Source: Tachypleus tridentatus
Lineage: Eukaryota > Arthropoda > Merostomata > Xiphosura > Limulidae
Length of the DNA stretch: 64,000 bases
Reading direction: 5' to 3'
NCBI RefSeq assembly: GCF_004210375.1
Contig: NC_134833.1
Coordinates: 148,420,127-148,484,126, forward strand
How positions within the stretch are numbered: the first letter of the stretch is position 1; each line of letters starts with the position of its first letter. Both the position numbers and the translations under genes were made by a program. This document shows positions 58,385-64,000 of this stretch, piece by piece. Below the pieces are notes generated by a model. The model worked only from the letters and a program-made list of their open reading frames with translations, ran no database searches and was not told the DNA's origin.

Positions 58385-60245
58385 GGTTAAGAATAACGAT
58401 GTGGATGTTAGATAGATATAAAATAATGAAAAAATAGATATATGAAGTTCACATAGTAAGACGATGAAGAATATAGATCTGGGTGAGAAGTGGTCGGTAA
58501 TACAATGAAGAATAGGAATTTGGGTGTGAAATAGTTAGCAAGACGATTAAAAATAGAGATGTGGATGTCATGCAGTCGGTAAGATAATGCAAAATGGAGA
58601 TGTGAGGGATAAGTAGTTAGAAAATAGGTGAAGAATAAATATTTGGATGTTAAATAGTTAGCAAGACGATAAAGAATAGAGATGTGGATGTTAAACAGTT
58701 AGAACGTAGGTGAAGAAAAATTATGTGGGAGCCAGATAGTTATCAAAATATGAATAATATATATATGAATTTCAAATAGTAACACGACGAAGAATGGAGA
58801 TCCGTGTAGTAAGTGGTGGGTAATAGAATAAATAAAATAGATTTGGGAGTCTAACAGATAGAAAGACAAGAATAAAGACCTGGATGTCAAGCGGTCGGTA
58901 AGATATTGCTAAATGAAGGTGTGAGGGTTAAATATTTAGAAAAAAAGGTAAAGAATGGAGATTCGGATGTCAAATAATTTGCAAGACGATAAACAAGAGA
59001 GATGTGGGCGTGAAACAGTTAAAAGGTAAGTGAACAATAAAAATATGGAAGCGAGATAGTTATAAAAATATGAAGAGTCGATTGATGAATTTCAAGTAGC
59101 TAGACGAAGAAGAGAAGAGATCTGGGTGGGAAGTGGTGGATAATACAACTAACAGTAGAGTTTTGGGTGTTAATTTGATAGAAGGACAAGAGTGGATATT
59201 CGGGTGTCAAATAGTAAGAAATGCGACGAAGAATAGAAATTTACATGTCAAATAGTTGAAACGTAAATGAAGAATAACGATATAAAAGTCAGATAGCTAC
59301 AAGAATATGAAGAATAGATATATGAAGCTCAAATAGCAAGACGATGAAAAAATACAGAACTGGGTAGCAAGTGTTCTTTAATACAAGGAATAGAAATTTG
59401 GGTGTTAAATAGAAAGAAGGACAACAATAGAGATTTGGGTGTGAAATAGTTAGCAAGACGATGAAGAACAGAGACCTGGATGTGAAAAAGTCGGTAAGTA
59501 AATGCAAAATGGAGAACTGAGAAATAAATACTTAGAAAAAGGTATGAATAGAGATTCGGATGTCATATAATTAGCAAGGCAATGAAGAATAAAAGATATG
59601 GATGTCAAAGAGTTAAAAAGTAGATGAACAATAAAGATGTGGAAGCCAGATGGTTATAAAAATATGAAAAATAGATATATGAATTTCAAATAGCAAGATG
59701 AAGAAGAATAGAAGTATGGATGGGAAGTGATGAGTAATACAACGAAGAATAGAGATTTGGGTGTTAGATATACAGAAGGAGAAAAATATAGATTTGGTTG
59801 TGAAATAGATAGCAAGACGATGAAGAATAGGGACACGAAGGTCAAGCAGTGAGTAATATAATGCAAAATGGAGAAGTTTTAAAAAAAAAAATTCTTAGAA
59901 AAAAGGTTTGAATAGAGATTTGGAATTCAAATACTTATGAAAGTGTTGAAAAAAGAGAGATATGGATGTCAAACAGTTAAAATAAAGGTGAAAAATAAGA
60001 TTTGCATGACAGATTTTTACAAAATATGAACAGATATATGAATTTCAAATAGCAACACAAAGAATACAGATGTATGTGGTTGGTAATACAACGAAGAATA
60101 GAAATTTGAGTGTTTAAATATATATGGGAGAAGAATGGAGAGTTAGTTGTTGAATAGTTTGAAGAGCATGAAGAATAGAGACTTGGATGTCAAGCGATGG
60201 GTAAGATAAGAAAAAATGTGGATTTGAGGAAAAATGCTTAGAGAA
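58385..60245 (-). repeat. Higher-order T-rich satellite, copy D (inverted)
   Basis: Minus-strand reading gives the same 40-bp monomers and nine-monomer order. About five higher-order units remain, without Tc1-like or pogo insertions. Reading frames here are by-products. Confidence 0.85.
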
Positions 60246-60574
60246 ACGCTGTAATAGTTGTATCAAAGTGTGTGAAGGAAAGTTTATCGGTTTTAATGCG
60301 AAGTTTGTAATAGGTTTTTTGAGAAGGAATAGAAATACAGACCGATACACATTTGGTTATGTATGAACATTACGGATATCAACACTGAATTACAGTAGCT
60401 GTAGATGCATCTTTCCTTTATTACAAAGGAATCTTTTACGTGGTGCTGTTGAATGAAGTTTCATAAACCAAGGAAAACTTCCGAAACACCAGTTCTTAAA
60501 GAACGATAAAGAATTGTACAATTTTAATTTATACACATGATAAAAAAGTTACAAATGAGCGAATGACACAATAT

Positions 60575-60580
60575 TTTATT
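60575..60580 (-). terminator. Polyadenylation signal of the repeat-protein gene, copy D
   Basis: AATAAA on the minus strand, after a T-run lengthened to about 17 bases, 31 bp past the stop codon. Confidence 0.7.
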
Positions 60581-60611
60581 AAAAAAAAAAAAAAAGAGTT
60601 CATAGTTCTAG

Positions 60612-61883
60612 TTAATGACCTTCCGTTGGAGAAACCGTGGTAGCACCTTCGCCAGCCTCCCGACGCCGACGTTCTACACCTTCCGTTGGAGAAACCGTGG
60701 TAGCGCCTTCGCGTGCCTCCCGACGCCGACGTTCTGCACCTTCCGTTGGAGAAACCGTGGTAGCGCCTTCGCCAGCCTCCCGACGCCGACGTTCTGCACC
60801 TTCCGTTGGAGAAACCGTGGTAGCGCCTTCGCCAGCCTCCCGACGCCGACGTTCTGCACCTTCCGTTGGAGAAACCGTGGTAGCGCCTTCGCCAGCCTCC
60901 CGACGCCGACGTTCTACACCTTCCGTTGGAGAAACCGTGGTAGCGCCTTCGCCAGCCTCCCGACGCCGACGTTCTAAACCTTCCGTTGGAGAAACCGTGG
61001 TAGCGCCTTCGCCAGCCTCCCGACGCCGACGTTCTGCACCTTCCGTTGGAGAAACCGTGGTAGCGCCTTCGCCAGCCTCCCGACGCCGACGTTCTGCACC
61101 TTCCGTTGGAGAAACCGTGGTAGCGCCTTCGCCAGCCTCCCGACGCCGACGTTCTACACCTTCCGTTGGAGAAACCGTGGTAGCGCCTTCGCCAGCCTCC
61201 CGACGCCGACGTTCTAAACCTTCCGTTGGAGAAACCGTGGTAGCGCCTTCGCCAGCCTCCCGACGCCGACGTTCTACACCTTCCGTTGGAGAAACCGTAG
61301 TAGCGACTTCGCCAGCCTCCCGACGCCGGCGTTCTACACCTTCCGTTGGAGAGTCCGTGATAGCGACTTCGCCAGCCTCTCGACGCCGACGTTCTAAACC
61401 TTCCGTTGGAGAAACCGTGGTAGCGCCTTCGCCAGCCTCCCGACGCCGGCGTTCTACACCTTCCGTTGGAGAAACCGTAGTAGCGACTTCGCCAGCCTCC
61501 CGACGCCGGCGTTCTACACCTTCCGTTGGAGAGTCCGTGATAGCGACTTCGCCAGCCTCCCGACGCCGGCGTTCTACACCTTCCGTTGGAGAGTCCGTGA
61601 TAGCGCCTTCGCCAGTCTCCCGACGCCGCCGTTCTACACCTTCCATTGGAGAAACCGTGGTACCGCCTTCGTCAGCCTCCCGACGCCGACGTTCTACACC
61701 TTCCATTGGAGAGACCGTGGTAGCGCCTTTGCCAGCCTCGCGACGCTGACGTTCTAAATCACCAGTCATTTGGTTATCGTCCATAACGAATACCGTCGAT
61801 GTAGATGGTTCTGTAGGATAAAAATGCAATGACGTGAAGTTAAAATATAAAAACAAAATTGCTAATACAATCTTACACTCCAT
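60612..61883 (-). CDS. Secreted 20-residue tandem-repeat protein, intact copy D
   Basis: 423 residues in one open exon. Residues 1-23 form a signal peptide (MECKIVLAILFLYFNFTSLH). Residues 24-44 are a spacer rich in Ser/Thr. Residues 45-423 are 19 units of RRRREAGEGATTVSPTEGVE, the last ending TEGH. First units are the most diverged (RQRREAGKG, EADEGGTTV, ETGEGAITD). Each unit has a tetra-Arg run, an ideal furin/proprotein-convertase site by established consensus, followed by a 16-residue acidic segment with Thr/Ser/Pro. No Gly precedes the Arg run, so C-terminal amidation is not predicted. It has a TATA box 70 bp upstream and a polyadenylation signal. I do not recognise the family. Candidate roles: multi-peptide precursor, or O-glycosylated mucin-like secreted protein. 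Broken copies lie at 15390 and 37032. Confidence 0.72.
   Translation of the reverse strand: MECKIVLAILFLYFNFTSLHFYPTEPSTSTVFVMDDNQMTGDLERQRREAGKGATTVSPMEGVERRRREADEGGTTVSPMEGVERRRRETGEGAITDSPTEGVERRRREAGEVAITDSPTEGVERRRREAGEVATTVSPTEGVERRRREAGEGATTVSPTEGLERRRREAGEVAITDSPTEGVERRRREAGEVATTVSPTEGVERRRREAGEGATTVSPTEGLERRRREAGEGATTVSPTEGVERRRREAGEGATTVSPTEGAERRRREAGEGATTVSPTEGAERRRREAGEGATTVSPTEGLERRRREAGEGATTVSPTEGVERRRREAGEGATTVSPTEGAERRRREAGEGATTVSPTEGAERRRREAGEGATTVSPTEGAERRRREAREGATTVSPTEGVERRRREAGEGATTVSPTEGH
60615..61751 (-). repeat. 60-bp coding minisatellite, copy D, 19 units
   Basis: Every unit is exactly 60 bp, so the frame is never lost. Units 4-6 repeat as 7-9 and units 9-12 as 13-16 (judged by the variants VAITD/VATTV/GLE and L-V-A-A at the residue before the last Glu). 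Recent multi-unit duplication is therefore evident. The antisense strand is also open over 370 codons, a by-product of composition. Confidence 0.95.
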
Positions 61884-61929
61884 CGTTTCGACACTCTAAA
61901 ATATGTATAAAATAACTAAAACTATAAAC

Positions 61930-62012
61930 ATTTCCTTCTTCTCATCTGCTGGTATTTATACAACTCGTCTTTGATGAATTTTGACATCTCTGAAATTGCG
62001 CATGCTCATAAA
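61930..62012 (-). promoter_or_regulatory. Core promoter of the repeat-protein gene, copy D
   Basis: TATAAATA (minus strand) at 61960-61953, 70 bp before the ATG at 61883. The GCATGCGCA site lies about 45 bp further upstream. Same arrangement as A and B. Confidence 0.65.
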
Positions 62013-62663
62013 TATGCCGTAGAGAGAACAGTCCGTATGCATTGTATGATAAAGGGAGGTAATGTTGATTGCAGGCCTATTTCCCTATACATAGGTTCCT
62101 CACTATGTGCATATTGGGAATATTCTCTAAACAGTATTATAATTATCGTTGATTGCGCTATGTACGGATGGTACGGACATTAGTTTTAAAGTAATAGAAA
62201 ACTCATCTAGATTTTCTGATCCACATGTCATGAAAAGTTACATATAGTGTCTTATCTACCGTAATCGCTCTTTTATAAGAAAGATACACTTTCTATTAAC
62301 TTATAGAGCGAAATCCTATACATGTGCTTTGACCATTATGTTTATTATAATACTATGTTAAAGTCTCGAATCTATAAAATACATTTTACAAGCAACTAAC
62401 CCTCGTATATTATCTTACAAAAATAGTAAACAAACATATACAAGGAAAAACCAAATCATAGCTCAGTCGATAAGTAGAGCTGGCTACTGAACTTAAAAAC
62501 AAAAAGGATTGAAACTTACAAAACATAGGGACCCAGATTTTGTATTCATAAAATATTGTAAATTATTCATAAAAGAAATATTTTAAGGTTGCCTGATTAA
62601 AAACTATAATGATTCTAATGAAATTCCGAGATAGCTATACAGAAAGTAGGTGAGTTCCTGATA
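62013..62663. other. Upstream region of the repeat-protein gene, copy D
   Basis: It includes a divergent 70-codon plus-strand frame (61971-62183) that matches the one in B and is broken in A. No domain visible; probably chance conservation through duplication. Confidence 0.4.
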
Positions 62664-62813
62664 TCAGTCATCCCTTAAATAATGTCTTATTTGAGACTCA
62701 GTAAATGAGAAAGGATTTCAAACGCTTTTAATGTTATTTAATTAATAATGTATATTCCATTATTATTAATTACTCCCTGCCAACGATTCACTAGCTTCTG
62801 AACGCAACTTCCA
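62664..62813 (-). mobile_element. Mariner 3' remnant, copy D
   Basis: The terminus TCAGTCATCCCTTAAATAAT and the end of the transposase (LVNRWQGVINNNGTY region) match A 14478-14627. Similarity stops at 62813 within the transposase, marking the end of copy D. Confidence 0.85.
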
Positions 62814-63054
62814 GGAAAATAATAAAATATATTCCAGGAAAACTATTACAATTTACTATAAGTATAACTCTGAAGAGTTTCTCCAGAAAACAATCTACCT
62901 ATTGCGTTTAAACACCTAATCCCAAATCCTATGATTGTGTTTGTTAACTAATTTTCATTTCTTCATGTACTAATTACTCATGTTTGGTTTTTTGTACAAT
63001 TTTCTTCGTGGTTTACTAACGACAATCTTTTTATTTTACTCTTGTATGATAGAA
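62814..63054. other. Junction region after copy D
   Basis: AT-rich, with ATTCCAGGAAAA repeated near 62808 and 62831. No gene seen. Confidence 0.4.
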
Positions 63055-63460
63055 CAGAATGGATCTGCACAACAACCAATGAAGGCCGGCTTTGAAAGTA
63101 GCTGCAGACAATATTTGAATGTGATTGGACAGAGAACATTATGTACTACTTATTTTATATATATCATGAACAGTGGTGTCTGTCCATCAATATATCTCTA
63201 TCTTCTGTTTATGGTGGCCTTTTCTCGCGCTGAGTTTGAAAAAGTGGATGAAGTCAAAGTTCAACATTAACTATTTAAATAACAGTATTAGAGGTATGAA
63301 TAATGTTGACAACAAACAGGATATTCTACACTAACTTGTTATGAATTAATAACACTATCATTTACATATCAACATGTGACATAATGGTATATTTCTGTTG
63401 AGTGGTTCTTAGCAGAACACTTCCTATACAAAAATGGAACATTAAACATAGTAAACTAAA
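63055..63460. repeat. Inverted-repeat arm, partner of 46010-46445
   Basis: See 46010-46445. The 96-codon plus-strand frame that covers its first half is closed by stops in the partner arm, so I do not treat it as a gene. Confidence 0.75.
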
Positions 63461-63794
63461 ACCCTTTTGACACATCTACTCTAGAGTAGCACACAATCTC
63501 ACATTTGTTTTATCACTGGGAGTAAATTGTGTATCCTTTCAACTTTAAATGTTTGTTTCTTTGTAGCGTCTATTTGTGTACTTTTAATCTAATCACAAAA
63601 CATTTTGTGGTTCATTCTATTTTTATATTTCATATAATATTTATATATATGTGTATAATAGGTTAAACTCGTATGTACAAAATAGATCCACAGACGACAA
63701 ACAAAACTTGTCAGATCTAAAACTTGTTGCTCTGAGATATATACACCAGCGAACCGTTATACACGTGATCGCGAGAAACAATCCTTTATTTATA
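63461..63794. other. Unmatched segment of the right flank
   Basis: It stands in place of the 42-bp minisatellite and exon Y found in the partner flank. No feature recognised. Confidence 0.45.
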
Positions 63795-63929
63795 ATCTAG
63801 GTACAATTTGTTAACTAGCTTTAAAGGAGAAACTGTCTGTTTTATAGCCCAGCTTTGAACATCTGTCTTTCCCACTGCTATCCTGCACTCATCTGTTTTA
63901 TATTTCTGTCTTTATTTTCCTTTTCTTTC
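63795..63929. repeat. Inverted-repeat arm, partner of 44395-44530
   Basis: The reverse complement shares GGTACAATTTGTTAA-like, ACATCTGT, CCCACTGCTATCC and TATTTCTGTCTTTATTTTC with 44395-44530. Confidence 0.75.
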
Positions 63930-64000
63930 GGTCCCCCGCTGATACATCGGTAAATTTACGGATTTACAACGCTAAAATCAGGCGTTCGACTCTCCTCTGT
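63930..64000 (+). mobile_element. tRNA-derived SINE, second family, cut by window edge
   Basis: A tRNA-like head GTCCCCCGCTGATACATCGG (A-box region), GGATTTACAACGCTAAAATC, and B box CGTTCGACTC. The matching site in the partner flank (44395) has no SINE, so this is an insertion specific to the right flank. The body lies beyond the window. Confidence 0.85.

Larger units (their letters stand above)
49139..62813 (-). repeat. Inverted partial copy of the unit (D)
   Basis: Read on the minus strand from 62813 to 49139 it contains: the last 150 bp of the mariner, the repeat-protein gene with its promoter, satellite, exon-like cassette, hAT-1, old SINE and hAT-2. It ends at the gap at a point matching A about 10085, before the Buster element. 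It lacks the Tc1-like and pogo insertions and the two A-only insertions. Its left edge is a scaffold gap, so its orientation relative to A and B depends on scaffolding. Confidence 0.8.

Noticed and set aside
60637-61749. 370-codon antisense frame through the coding minisatellite
   Set aside because: No signal peptide, promoter or polyadenylation signal on that strand; openness follows from a 60-bp unit without stops.
62980-63270. 96-codon plus-strand frame with hydrophobic stretches
   Set aside because: The homologous inverted arm at 46215-46445 has several stops in this frame, and no domain is recognisable.

Overview
The window is AT-rich, repeat-dominated animal DNA: no bacterial-style operons, many decayed DNA transposons, tRNA-derived SINEs, satellites and a 500-N scaffold gap. 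The two SINE families (for example at 2840-3120, and at 47653-47775 plus 63930-64000) match what I remember from horseshoe crabs (Limulus/Tachypleus). I therefore suggest a xiphosuran or close arthropod, as an inference from memory and not from a search.

The layout is one large unit present several times. Copy A (1 to about 23750) and copy B (about 23751-43185) lie head to tail. A third copy starts at about 43186 and stops at about 44090. After a low-copy spacer (44.1-48.6 kb) and 500 Ns (48639-49138), a long partial copy D (49139-62813) lies in the opposite orientation. Parts of the spacer also recur inverted at 63.05-63.93 kb.

The order inside a unit, read along A, is: a T-rich satellite; low-copy DNA with exon-like cassettes; a hAT element with TTF-type zinc finger (hAT-1); an old SINE; a second hAT fragment (hAT-2); a Buster/ZBED5-like hAT with 8-bp target duplication; a mariner; a one-exon gene for a secreted protein made of 20-residue tandem repeats; then about 3-5 kb of the satellite again, carrying a Tc1-like element and, in A only, a pogo/Tigger element. 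Every transposase is broken. The satellite has monomers of about 40 bp grouped nine at a time into a higher-order repeat of about 356 bp.

The most interesting object is the secreted repeat protein. It has a TATA box, a signal peptide, then units of the form RRRR + EAGEGATTVSPTEGVE, and a polyadenylation signal. Copy D is fully open (423 residues, 19 units). Copy A (16 units) and copy B (about 44 units) are frameshifted inside the array. The tetra-arginine spacing would suit proteolytic release of many near-identical 16-residue peptides; a mucin-like or disordered secreted protein is the main alternative. Presence or absence of transposons between copies (empty sites in B and D) gives a relative history of the duplication. 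Because D sits beyond a scaffold gap, its orientation relative to A and B is not proven by this sequence.
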